This document shows positions 51,117 to 59,746 of a stretch of DNA of 64,000 nt, one piece after another. The first letter of the stretch is position 1. The number at the start of each line of letters is the position of its first letter. A program made the translations under genes and the position numbers. Below the pieces are notes generated by a model that was not told the DNA's origin, did not search any database, and saw nothing but the letters and a program-made list of their open reading frames with translations. The stretch is taken from the NCBI GenBank assembly GCA_964344255.1, contig CAYFMQ010000005.1, positions 152,417 to 216,416 of the forward strand, read 5' to 3'. Source of the stretch: JAJFIE01 sp964344255 (GTDB lineage Bacteria > Pseudomonadota > Alphaproteobacteria > Rhodospirillales > Casp-alpha2).

Positions 51117-52163
51117 ATGGCCTCGGTATTCGCTAAAATCAACATTTGCTGGTTGTGGGCCATGGTCCTTCTCCTGCCGGCGTGTGTTGTGACCGGCGAG
51201 CAATCCGCAAACACCCGCCAGGAATCCGCCATCAAGGGCGGCGTCATCATCCGGGCGCCGGAAGGCCCGCCCGGTCCCATGGCCGAATTGCTGGCCCAAT
51301 CCGTTGCCGACGCCCTTGTCAACCGGGGGTATGCCGCCCGCTCGGCGGGTAGCCCGAATGGGGCTGGAGAGGAAGCGGACTTTTTCGTTTCCGGTACGGC
51401 GGAAGCCCTGGACCATATTCATGCGCCGACCGTCGCCGCCCTACACTGGGTCCTGCATGACGCCTCAGGCAGGGAGGTAGCCTATCTGACGCAAGGGGTA
51501 CGGGGAAATCCCGATTCATGGGAATACGGCTCGCCGGCCATGCTGCGGATCGTCGGTGAAGAAGCCGCTGCCGATTTGTCGGTGTTCCTGGGCCATCCGC
51601 CGAGTAAACCAGCGCCGCTTCCGCCTTCCGTCATCGTCTCGCCGACGGATGATGCGGGAAGCCTGTTGGCTGCCGCCGGCAGCCAGGACAGCTTGCAAGC
51701 TACTCAACCGTCAGGGCAGCAGGTATCGGCAGTCCCGCCGCCGCCGTCACCGCCGCCGTTGACGGAGACATCGGACAAGCTGACCAAGAACTCATTCGGC
51801 ATATGGCTCGACGAGGTAACCGGCGCGCCCGGTAACGGCAACGCCGCGCTGACTCAGGCAATCTATTCGGATCTTCTCAACCAGAAACTGCCATTTGCCC
51901 TGTCACCCGGGATGGCCAGCCATTTCGTCCAGGGCGTCGTCGATGTTTCCGTTATGAGCGCCACCACGGAACACGTCACCATCGTCTGGGTGGTCTCTAA
52001 CGCCAGGGGCAAGGAAATCGGTCGAGTCACCCAGCGAAACGATATCGCCCGCGGTTCGCTGCATGGCGAATGGGGCGATACGGCCATCTATGCCGCCAGG
52101 GGCGGCCTTGAAGGGGTCTTGGCCATTCTGGAACGCGACCTCGAACAATCTCTCGTGAATTAA
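51117..52163 (+). CDS. Lipoprotein with two copies of an unrecognised domain (paralogue 1)
   Basis: The 348-residue lipoprotein has a signal peptide with a lipobox ending LLLPAC (Cys23). Domain 1 (about 42-160) has GGVIIRAPEGPPGPMAELLA and ALHWVLHDASGREVAYLTQG. A Pro/Ser-rich linker (160-225) follows, then domain 2 (about 228-345) with EVTGAPGNGNAALTQAIYSD, TIVWVVSNARGKEIGRVTQR and GSLHGEWGDTAIYAA. Both domains share W-x-V/L-x5-G-x-E-x3-x2-TQ wording, so the protein is an internal duplication. Its C-domain matches that of the next gene. A cell-envelope role is likely; the function is unknown. The start is the ATG at 51117. Confidence 0.75.
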   Translation: MASVFAKINICWLWAMVLLLPACVVTGEQSANTRQESAIKGGVIIRAPEGPPGPMAELLAQSVADALVNRGYAARSAGSPNGAGEEADFFVSGTAEALDHIHAPTVAALHWVLHDASGREVAYLTQGVRGNPDSWEYGSPAMLRIVGEEAAADLSVFLGHPPSKPAPLPPSVIVSPTDDAGSLLAAAGSQDSLQATQPSGQQVSAVPPPPSPPPLTETSDKLTKNSFGIWLDEVTGAPGNGNAALTQAIYSDLLNQKLPFALSPGMASHFVQGVVDVSVMSATTEHVTIVWVVSNARGKEIGRVTQRNDIARGSLHGEWGDTAIYAARGGLEGVLAILERDLEQSLVN

Positions 52164-52240
52164 CCTGAAGGGTTCCATCTATTTGAAAATATTTCGTAAT
52201 CAGCTTGCCGGGTTTGGCTGGTCTTCTGTACCATTCAGGC

Positions 52241-53806
52241 ATGTACCGGCTGATTAACCTTATTGCCGCAGGCCTCCTGTCGCTGGTGGTAGCTGCCTGT
52301 GAAACCGCCCCTATCGTGGTCGAGGATTTGCCGGCACCCGATGCCAAGGGATCGCCGGAGCTGCTTGTCCTGCCGCTGTCAGGCCTGAGTCCGACGGTCG
52401 GTGTTGCGTTGAGCGAGAAAATGGCCTGGGCCATGCGCGAGGCGGGATATCCGGCAAGGCCGGCAAACCTGTCCAATGACACCAAACCCATGCTGACGGG
52501 CTGGATCGAAGAGGCCAGCGACGGCGGCGATATTGTCTGGCTGAACATCAACTGGACGCTTTACAGCCCCGGTGGGACTCTGGTCGGTGATTACCGCCAG
52601 GAGACGGCGGTATCGAGAAACGGCTGGGCGCGGCTTTCCCCGGAAACGCTGTCCGTTATCGTGATGCAGGCCGTACCGTCCATCCACGAAATCGCGGAAG
52701 TGGAAATCTACCCGGAAGGGCTGCCGGATTTACATCGGCATCAGGATGACCCGCCCGTGATTACGCTGACGCCGCCGGAGCCGGAAACCATAATCGTTTC
52801 CGGGGAAGGGCTTTCCCGGGTTGATTCCGAAGGTCAGGAGACAGCCGATCCGCAGCTTTCCGTCGCTGCCGAGCCGGCTTTTGCGCCGGACTATGAACCG
52901 GAATCGGTCGGGCGGGAGGAATACCCCCAGGGCTTTTCAGCTCTTGATGGCGTCGTTTCCGAGGCCCAGCCACCCCCCTCAACCCCGCCGCCCTTGCCAT
53001 CTTCACCATCGGTGGAAACGGGGAATGAAACCGTTACCGCGATGGAGCGCGAAATTCAGGCCGCGGATGAAATTCCGGAGGATGATGTCGGCAGGCTAAC
53101 GCCGGAAACGGCGGCGCTGGTGACGACCGAACCCGGCCTGACGATTCCGGAAACCATTATACCGGGCCAGGAGGCGGAACCGGCGGAGACACTGCCACAG
53201 GTTGCCCCTGAACCGGAGCAGATCGCCGTTGCCCCGGGCGTTCAGACCGAGGTTGGCACTGTAACGCCGGAGCCTTCCTTGCCCCAGACTACGGCTGTTG
53301 CGGAACAACAGGCAATCCCGGCGGCTGAGCCCGTTTCGCCGCAGCCGACCCTGTCCGACGGCAATGCGGATTTGGGATTCGTACGTCCGGTGTTCCTGGT
53401 GAGAAACATCACCGGCGCACCGGGGGATGGCAATCTTTCACTTCGTACGTCCATGCTCAAATCCCTGCGCCAGGCCGACGCCATGGTAACGGACAATCCG
53501 GTCCAGGCATCCTATGTCATCAAGGGCAGTGTGCAGATGGCTTCTCCGTTTGCAGGTAAACAACACATTAGGATTATCTGGCTGGTGACGACGATTACCG
53601 GCGAAGAGGTCGGAACGGCAATTCAGGAAAACGAAATCCCCCAGGGAAGCCTGGACGGCAAATGGGGACAGATCGCCCAGGTGATCACCAATGCGGCCAT
53701 TCCCGGGCTGGCGCAATTGTTCGATACAGGCCTTGCGGACGGATCGGCACAAGGGAATTTGGCGCAACCTGACCTGCCGCACGTGATCGAGGGAACAGGG
53801 CCCTGA
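52241..53806 (+). CDS. Lipoprotein with two copies of the same unrecognised domain (paralogue 2)
   Basis: The 521-residue lipoprotein has lipobox VVAAC (Cys20). Domain 1 (about 30-165) has LLVLPLSGLSPTVGVALSEK and LNINWTLYSPGGTLVGDYRQ. A 220-residue Pro/Glu-rich linker follows (SEAQPPPSTPPPLPSSPSVE and similar), long enough to span the periplasm. Domain 2 (about 395-505) has NITGAPGDGNLSLRTSMLKS, IRIIWLVTTITGEEVGTAIQ and GSLDGKWGQIAQVIT. The C-domain aligns with that of the gene at 51117 along its length. No function is known to me. The ATG at 52241 gives a proper signal peptide; prs follows after 212 bp. Confidence 0.75.
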   Translation: MYRLINLIAAGLLSLVVAACETAPIVVEDLPAPDAKGSPELLVLPLSGLSPTVGVALSEKMAWAMREAGYPARPANLSNDTKPMLTGWIEEASDGGDIVWLNINWTLYSPGGTLVGDYRQETAVSRNGWARLSPETLSVIVMQAVPSIHEIAEVEIYPEGLPDLHRHQDDPPVITLTPPEPETIIVSGEGLSRVDSEGQETADPQLSVAAEPAFAPDYEPESVGREEYPQGFSALDGVVSEAQPPPSTPPPLPSSPSVETGNETVTAMEREIQAADEIPEDDVGRLTPETAALVTTEPGLTIPETIIPGQEAEPAETLPQVAPEPEQIAVAPGVQTEVGTVTPEPSLPQTTAVAEQQAIPAAEPVSPQPTLSDGNADLGFVRPVFLVRNITGAPGDGNLSLRTSMLKSLRQADAMVTDNPVQASYVIKGSVQMASPFAGKQHIRIIWLVTTITGEEVGTAIQENEIPQGSLDGKWGQIAQVITNAAIPGLAQLFDTGLADGSAQGNLAQPDLPHVIEGTGP

Positions 53807-53935
53807 TTTTATGGCCGGATTTAGCGTTTTCTGGGCTGATTCCGGACCTGAAATTCTTTCGGAAATAGTCGCGATGGGTTGTTTACTTGGGTGAATGACA
53901 CTGTTACATTCCGCCGCGTCCCGAAATGGGATTGG

Positions 53936-53966
53936 GTGATTTATGCATTAACCGGACGCGGCCGGA
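53936..53966 (+). repeat. Third copy of the TTAACCGGAC repeat core
   Basis: TTTATGCATTAACCGGACGC in the gap before prs matches the core of copies A and B (33739, 34613) over TTAYGCRTTAACCRGAC. The rest of 53807-54018 holds no gene or clear terminator. Confidence 0.5.
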
Positions 53967-54018
53967 AAGTTTCCGTCTGTATTGATTTTCAGGTCCGATC
54001 AGGAACAGATTTTTCGTC

Positions 54019-54951
54019 ATGAAAATTCTCGCATGTAACAGCAATCGACCGTTGGCCGACGCAATTTCGGCGTACCTGAACTTGCCGCTGACGTCGGCGA
54101 GTGTCCGGCGCTTTTCCGATATGGAAGTGTTCGTGGAAATTCAGGAAAACGTCCGCGGCGAGGATGTTTTCGTTGTCCAGTCAACGTCCTATCCGGCCAA
54201 CGATAACCTGATGGAACTGCTTGTCGCCCTGGATGCGCTCAGGCGTGGTTCGGCCCGCCGGGTGACAGCGGTTATTCCTTATTTCGGGTATGCCCGGCAG
54301 GACAGGAAATCCGGCCCCCGGACGCCTATTTCCGCCAAGCTGGTCGCCAACCTGATTACGGAAGCGGGCGCCGACAGGGTGCTGACCGTCGACCTGCATG
54401 CCGGACAGATTCAGGGCTTTTTCGACATTCCGACCGATAACCTGTTCGCAGCCCCGGTGTTCACCAAGGACATCGAGGATCGCCTGAACGGGGACGATCT
54501 GGTCATCGTTTCGCCGGACGTCGGCGGTGTGGTCCGCGCCCGGGGGCTTGCCAAGCGTCTGAACGCCGATCTAGCGATCATCGACAAGCGACGTGAGAAA
54601 GCCGGGGTATCCGAAGTCATGAACATCATCGGCGACGTGGACGGGCGGCGCTGTATACTGATAGACGATATCGTCGATTCAGCCGGTACCTTGTGTAACG
54701 CCGCCGTTGCCTTGACCGAGGCCGGCGCGACCGAGGTTCATTCCTATGTTACCCATGGCGTATTGTCGGGTGGTGCCGTTGCGCGCGTTGCCGCATCGCC
54801 CATGAAAAGCCTGGTCATTACCGACAGCATCCAGGCAACGGAAGCCGTCCGGGTTACGGAAAATATTGAGCAATTGACGATTGCGCCGCTGATGGCCGAA
54901 GCCATCAGCCGCATATCCAACGAGACATCGGTTTCAAGCCTGTTTGGATAA
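54019..54951 (+). CDS. prs: Ribose-phosphate pyrophosphokinase
   Basis: The 310-residue enzyme makes PRPP from ribose 5-phosphate and ATP. MKILACNSNRPLADAISAYL is the start, YFGYARQDRKSGPRTPISAK holds the flexible ATP loop, LTVDLHAGQIQGFFD is the ribose region, and CILIDDIVDSAGTLCNAAVA is the PRPP-binding loop. It precedes rplY by 75 bp. Confidence 0.97.
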   Translation: MKILACNSNRPLADAISAYLNLPLTSASVRRFSDMEVFVEIQENVRGEDVFVVQSTSYPANDNLMELLVALDALRRGSARRVTAVIPYFGYARQDRKSGPRTPISAKLVANLITEAGADRVLTVDLHAGQIQGFFDIPTDNLFAAPVFTKDIEDRLNGDDLVIVSPDVGGVVRARGLAKRLNADLAIIDKRREKAGVSEVMNIIGDVDGRRCILIDDIVDSAGTLCNAAVALTEAGATEVHSYVTHGVLSGGAVARVAASPMKSLVITDSIQATEAVRVTENIEQLTIAPLMAEAISRISNETSVSSLFG

Positions 54952-55026
54952 CGTTATCACAGGCTTGTTCTTGCTGCCGGCACCCCTGGAGGTCGGCGGC
55001 GTTCAACCAGAGTAAGGAGATAGAAA

Positions 55027-55728
55027 ATGGTTGATGTTACACCTATCGCAGCCGAGCTGCGTGACCGGGCCGGTAAGGGGGCAGCTCGGGCAACCCGCAA
55101 GGGTGGCCGCGTGCCTGCCGTCATTTACGGTAACAAGCAGGATCCTGTCATGATTTCCATTGACCCGATCCAGCTTCGCAAGGAACTGAATTCGGGTTCG
55201 TTCTTCACGCGGATTTACGAAATTTCCGCCGGCGATGCGAAAGAAAAGGTACTGCCCCGTGACGTGCAGTTCCACCCTGTGACGGATTCACCGATGCACG
55301 TGGATTTCATGCGTTTCGGCAAGAACACCAAGTTCAACGTCGAAGTCGCCTGTGAATTCATCAACGAAGACGATTCACCGGGCCTGAAGCGCGGCGGCGT
55401 TCTGAACGTCGTGCGTTATGCGGTTGAGCTGCGTTGCTCGCCGGACGCCATTCCGGATCATATCACCGTTGACCTGGCTGGCCTCGACATCGGTGACGGC
55501 GTGCACATCAGCGCCGTCGAGCTGCCCGAAGGCGTCGAGCCGACCATCTCGGACCGTGACTTTACCATTGCAACCATTGCCGCGCCGACCGTGGTCAAGG
55601 ATGAGGCTGCCGAAGAAGCCGCCGAAGCCGAGGCCGAGGCTGCTGAAGCCGCCGGTGAAGAAGGTGAAGCCGCCGAAGCCGCCGAAGGTGGCGAGGACGC
55701 CGGTGGTGATGAGGGTTCCGAGGACTGA
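55027..55728 (+). CDS. rplY: 50S ribosomal protein L25, CTC form
   Basis: The 233-residue bL25/general stress Ctc protein binds 5S rRNA through its N-domain (about 5-95; RDRAGKGAARATRKGGRVPA). A CTC C-domain follows (VNVV-type GGVLNVVRYAVELRCSPDAI). The last 45 residues are a Glu/Ala-rich acidic tail (AAEEAAEAEAEAAEAAGEEG), the opposite of the basic L21 tail in this genome. prs-rplY-pth-ychF is a conserved order. Confidence 0.97.
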   Translation: MVDVTPIAAELRDRAGKGAARATRKGGRVPAVIYGNKQDPVMISIDPIQLRKELNSGSFFTRIYEISAGDAKEKVLPRDVQFHPVTDSPMHVDFMRFGKNTKFNVEVACEFINEDDSPGLKRGGVLNVVRYAVELRCSPDAIPDHITVDLAGLDIGDGVHISAVELPEGVEPTISDRDFTIATIAAPTVVKDEAAEEAAEAEAEAAEAAGEEGEAAEAAEGGEDAGGDEGSED

Positions 55729-55755
55729 TCATCCTGAACCACGGGAGAACCTGCC

Positions 55756-56400
55756 ATGCTACTTGTCGTGGGCCTTGGTAATCCCGGATCGGGCTATGCC
55801 CGAAATCGTCACAATGTAGGATTTATGGCGGCGGACGAGATCGTCCGCCGTCATTCCTTTGGGTCATTCCGGAAGAAGTTTCACGGCGAGGTGTCTGAAG
55901 GCCAGATCGCCGGTGAAAAGGTTCTGGTGCTGAAACCGGAAACCTACATGAATGAATCCGGCCGGGCCGTTCAGGCGGCCATGACCTTCTACAAGATCGA
56001 ACCGCAGGACGTGATCGTGCTGCATGACGAACTGGATCTTGCCAGCGGCAAGGTTCGCGTCAAGCGGGGTGGCGGCCATGCCGGGCACAACGGTCTAAGG
56101 AGCATTCATGCCCATGTGGGGCAGGATTATGCGCGTCTGAGGATCGGTATCGGTCATCCCGGCGATAAGGACCGGGTTGTGGGTCATGTGCTCAAGGATT
56201 TTTCCAAGGAGGAGGAATCCTGGCTGCATAAGCTGCTCGACAGCATCGCCGGTCATATGGACCGGTTGGTCAAGGGTGACGATGCCCGCTTCCAGAGCGA
56301 CGTGGCCCTCGATATGGCGCCGCCGAAACCGGATAAAACCATGGAAAAATCAGGCGACAACGCCTCAGACAATAAAGAAAACGAAGGAAACAACGACTAA
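55756..56400 (+). CDS. pth: Peptidyl-tRNA hydrolase
   Basis: The 214-residue enzyme recycles peptidyl-tRNA. VVGLGNPGSGYARNRHNVGF carries Asn10-type and the catalytic His, then LKPETYMNESGRAVQAAMTF and VLHDELDLASGKVRVKRGG with the catalytic Asp, and HAGHNGLRSI. The C-terminal 35 residues are a charged extension (DKTMEKSGDNASDNKENEGN). Its stop overlaps the ychF start (TAATG). Confidence 0.97.
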   Translation: MLLVVGLGNPGSGYARNRHNVGFMAADEIVRRHSFGSFRKKFHGEVSEGQIAGEKVLVLKPETYMNESGRAVQAAMTFYKIEPQDVIVLHDELDLASGKVRVKRGGGHAGHNGLRSIHAHVGQDYARLRIGIGHPGDKDRVVGHVLKDFSKEEESWLHKLLDSIAGHMDRLVKGDDARFQSDVALDMAPPKPDKTMEKSGDNASDNKENEGNND

Positions 56401-57500
56401 TGGGTTTTAACTGCGGCATCGTCGGATTGCCCAATGTAGGCAAGTCGACCCTGTTCAACGCGCTGACGGCGACGGCTGCGGCGGAAGCGGCCAATTTTCC
56501 CTTTTGCACCATCGAGCCGAACGTGGGGCGGGTCGCCGTACCCGACAAGCGCCTGGATGATATCGCCACCATCGCCAAGTCGGCGAAAATCATCCCGACC
56601 CAGCTTGAATTCGTCGACATTGCGGGCCTCGTTAAGGGCGCGTCGAAGGGTGAGGGGCTCGGCAACCAGTTTCTCGCCAATATCCGGGAAGTGGACGCCA
56701 TTATCCATGTGCTCAGGTGTTTTGAAGACACCAACGTGACCCATGTGGACGCTACCATCGATCCCGTGCGCGATGCCGAGACGGTGGAAACCGAACTGAT
56801 GCTGGCGGATCTCGAAAGTCTGGAGAAGCGGATCCCGACGCTGGAAAAGAAAATCCGTGGCGGCGACAAGGACGCCAAGGTTCAGATGGTGCTCGTAGAA
56901 CGCGCCCTGGCCGTCCTGCGCGAAGGCCGCGCCGCGCGCACGGTTGAGATCGCCGACGACGAACGCAGGGCCTTCCGTATGCTGCAGTTGCTGACCGCCA
57001 AGCCGGTTCTGTACGTGTGTAATGTCGCCGAAGACGAAGCAGCGGAGGGCAACGAACACTCCCGCAATGTGGCCGATATGGCCGCTTCACAGGGAGCGGG
57101 CAGTGTCGTCATATCGGCGAAGATTGAGGAGGAAATCTCCCAACTGGGCGACGAGGCCGAAAAAGCGGAGTTCCTGGAAACCCTGGGGCTTGAGGAAACA
57201 GGCCTCGCCCGCGTGATCCGGGCGGGGTATGAGTTGTTGCACCTGATCACCTTTTTCACCGCCGGGCCGAAGGAAACCAAAGCCTGGACCGTTCCCAGGG
57301 GCGCCAAGGCGCCCGAAGCCGCCGGCGCTATTCACACGGATTTCGAACGTGGCTTCATCCGGGCGGAAACAATCTCCTATGAAGATTACATCAAACTTGG
57401 CGGTGAACACGGCGCCAAGGATGCTGGCAGGATGCGCCAGGAAGGCCGCGACTACCTGACGCAGGATGGCGACATCATGCTGTTCCGGTTTAATGTGTAA
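56400..57500 (+). CDS. ychF: Redox-regulated ATPase YchF (Obg-like)
   Basis: The 366-residue P-loop ATPase has GIVGLPNVGKSTLFNALTAT (G1), the switch region FPFCTIEPNVG, DIAGLVKGASKGEGLGNQFL (G3) and NVAED in place of the G4 NKxD, which explains its ATP preference. A TGS domain (FTAGPKETKAWTVPRGAKAP) closes the protein. It binds ribosomes and is linked to oxidative stress. It is the last gene of the prs-rplY-pth-ychF unit. Confidence 0.96.
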   Translation: MGFNCGIVGLPNVGKSTLFNALTATAAAEAANFPFCTIEPNVGRVAVPDKRLDDIATIAKSAKIIPTQLEFVDIAGLVKGASKGEGLGNQFLANIREVDAIIHVLRCFEDTNVTHVDATIDPVRDAETVETELMLADLESLEKRIPTLEKKIRGGDKDAKVQMVLVERALAVLREGRAARTVEIADDERRAFRMLQLLTAKPVLYVCNVAEDEAAEGNEHSRNVADMAASQGAGSVVISAKIEEEISQLGDEAEKAEFLETLGLEETGLARVIRAGYELLHLITFFTAGPKETKAWTVPRGAKAPEAAGAIHTDFERGFIRAETISYEDYIKLGGEHGAKDAGRMRQEGRDYLTQDGDIMLFRFNV

Positions 57501-57561
57501 TTGGCTGATTATTCTTTGTTGTTGAACTAGATTGTCCAGAATCCTGAAATACGGTCAAAGG

Positions 57562-58608
57562 TTAATTATCAATTTCAGGCATAAGCGGTCGACCTGCGGC
57601 AATCTTGCTCTCTATTTCCTCTAGCGTAGCTTCCAATCCGACAAACCGTTCAGGTGATGCCGGATGAGAGGACGCATGGTTGGTTTTGATGTTGCCTGGA
57701 TGGGCGACAGCCATGCGGCGCCAAAAATGGGGCGCATGAGAAATATCGTAACCCGCATGTGCGGCAAAATACATGCCGACATAATCGGCTTCAGCTTCAA
57801 ACTCCTGGCTATAGGCACGGTATGCAGCATCGGAGAACGCACCTGATGTGTTAACACCGATACCGGCAAAGAGGATGTCAACTATCATTCCAAGAGCGGC
57901 ATTTCCCTGTGATTTTTGGACGTGTTCCATCTGGTTGTGTGCAAACTCATGTCCAATAATCAATGCCAATTCTTCATCAGTCTCGATGAAGCGCATCATG
58001 CCTGACGTAATAAAAATATCTGTTCCATTAGCGAATGCATTGACGGAATCATCATTTTGTAACTGGTAGCCATAGTCACAAACTTCATCAAACTTTATTA
58101 CAGATTCATGCCGATTGTTGTTTCTCGTCCATTCAATATTAATTTCATCGTTATGTTCACTGATTTCTTTGTACTTATCGATGACATCACTGATTGCATC
58201 ATCTCCCTCAGGAACATCCCACTCGTTAAGAGCGCGAATGATATCGCCATTCATGAGTCCGGCATGATCGCCGGCTGAACCAGGTACAACTTGGATAATG
58301 GTAACATTGTCGGTTAAGCCAAGTATCGTTTCTGAGGCATCAGAAAAATCCTTCCCGAAATAGTTACGGTTGGCAATTGTGATGCCTGTCCCTTTTCTTA
58401 GATTCTCAGGACAAAGATCTGTGCCGTGTAACAAAATGGAGTAAGCGATCTCATTGATTTTTGTCATATCTTTGTATTGTTGGGACACCGCCATTTCACG
58501 CTGAATACGGGCTTCCTTTTCAGCTAACTGGCTATTCACTTCAGGTAATTTCATTACTGGAGCGCACGCAGTAGAGATCAGTACTAAGCCAATAGTGGCT
58601 AGTTTCAT
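57562..58608 (-). CDS. Lipoprotein M48-family metalloprotease with PDZ-like domain
   Basis: The 348-residue protein has lipobox ISTAC after MKLATIGLVL. A PDZ-like domain lies at about 100-170 (VTIIQVVPGSAGDHAGLMNG). The M48 zinc site is H-E-x2-H in ALIIGHEFAHNQMEHV, and the third ligand glutamate is in SQEFEAEADYVGMYFAA. It resembles periplasmic M48 proteases that clear damaged outer-membrane proteins. I chose the ATG at 58608, with AAAGG seven bases upstream and a proper signal peptide. Its base composition is clearly AT-richer than its neighbours on both sides, which suggests horizontal acquisition. Confidence 0.85.
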   Translation of the reverse strand: MKLATIGLVLISTACAPVMKLPEVNSQLAEKEARIQREMAVSQQYKDMTKINEIAYSILLHGTDLCPENLRKGTGITIANRNYFGKDFSDASETILGLTDNVTIIQVVPGSAGDHAGLMNGDIIRALNEWDVPEGDDAISDVIDKYKEISEHNDEINIEWTRNNNRHESVIKFDEVCDYGYQLQNDDSVNAFANGTDIFITSGMMRFIETDEELALIIGHEFAHNQMEHVQKSQGNAALGMIVDILFAGIGVNTSGAFSDAAYRAYSQEFEAEADYVGMYFAAHAGYDISHAPHFWRRMAVAHPGNIKTNHASSHPASPERFVGLEATLEEIESKIAAGRPLMPEIDN

Positions 58609-58795
58609 CAACCAACCTTTCTTAAAATAACTCATTCTCGTTATCACCCGGGCGATTATTCAAATAGCTTTTTCTATTATTAAGTGTACATGGAGATCCC
58701 TCCATATCAAAGAGTAAATAACAGCATCTGAAGCATTGTCATTAACGGAAGCTGTCTCTAATTTTACATATCAACAAATGAGAGAGACTCTTCGA

Positions 58796-59683
58796 ATGGC
58801 AGAATTATTGGGCAATTGTATCGGAATCATCGGCGGCAGCGGCGTCTACGACATCGAAGGGTTGTCGGACACGCGCTGGGAACGGGTTGAAAGTCCCTTT
58901 GGCGAGCCGTCGGACGAGTTGTTTTTCGGCACGCTGGACGACGTCCAGCTGGTTTTCCTGCCGCGCCACGGACGGGGACACAAGCTGCCGCCCAGCGCCG
59001 TCAATTATCGCGCCAACATCGACGCCCTGAAGCGCGCCGGTTGCCGGGAAGTGATTTCGGTGAGCGCCTGCGGTTCGCTCCGCGAAGACCTGCCGCCGGG
59101 AACCTTCGTCATCGTGGATCAGTTCATCGACCGCACCTTCGCCCGGGATAAGAGCTTTTTCGGCCCCGGCCTTGTCGCCCATGTGGGCCTCGGCCATCCC
59201 GTCTGCGGCCGGCTGGCCGACACGCTTTACGAGACAGCGAAGGAGCTGGATATTCCTGTGGTTTCGGGCGGCACCTATCTCGCCATGGAAGGGCCGCAGT
59301 TCTCGACCCAGGCCGAGTCGGAGCTTTACCGTCAATGGGGCTGCCACGTTATCGGCATGACCAACATGCCGGAGGCCAAGCTGGCGCGCGAGGCCGAGCT
59401 CTGCTACGCCACCTGCGCCATGGTGACCGACTTCGACTGCTGGCATCCAGACCATGATCATGTCAGCGTTGACGCCATCATCAAGGTTCTGCTGGATAAC
59501 GCCGACAAGGGCCGGTCCCTGGTCCGGGCTGTCGCGCCGAAACTGGCCGGACGGGAGGATGCTTGTGAAAAGGGCTGCCAGCATGCCCTGGATACCGCCA
59601 TCATCACCGCGCCAGATGTTCGGGATCCAGCCATGATCGCCAAGCTCGACGCCGTTGCCGGACGGGTATTGAATGACGCTTAA
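58796..59683 (+). CDS. mtnP: S-methyl-5'-thioadenosine phosphorylase
   Basis: The 295-residue enzyme cleaves methylthioadenosine to adenine and methylthioribose 1-phosphate. GIIGGSGVYDIEGLSDTRWE starts the fold. FLPRHGRGHKLPPSAVNYRA is the phosphate site, SVSACGSLREDLPPGTFVIV and GGTYLAMEGPQFSTQAESEL are family blocks, and MTNMPEAKLAREAELCYATC ends the active site. I chose the ATG at 58796 over a TTG at 58736. mtnA follows, so the pair forms the start of methionine salvage. Confidence 0.96.
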   Translation: MAELLGNCIGIIGGSGVYDIEGLSDTRWERVESPFGEPSDELFFGTLDDVQLVFLPRHGRGHKLPPSAVNYRANIDALKRAGCREVISVSACGSLREDLPPGTFVIVDQFIDRTFARDKSFFGPGLVAHVGLGHPVCGRLADTLYETAKELDIPVVSGGTYLAMEGPQFSTQAESELYRQWGCHVIGMTNMPEAKLAREAELCYATCAMVTDFDCWHPDHDHVSVDAIIKVLLDNADKGRSLVRAVAPKLAGREDACEKGCQHALDTAIITAPDVRDPAMIAKLDAVAGRVLNDA

Positions 59684-59746
59684 GCCGGTCTTCCTGTTGA
59701 CGGAAGACAGGTGTGAACGCGTCCATATGGAAAAGAGGCTGACAGA

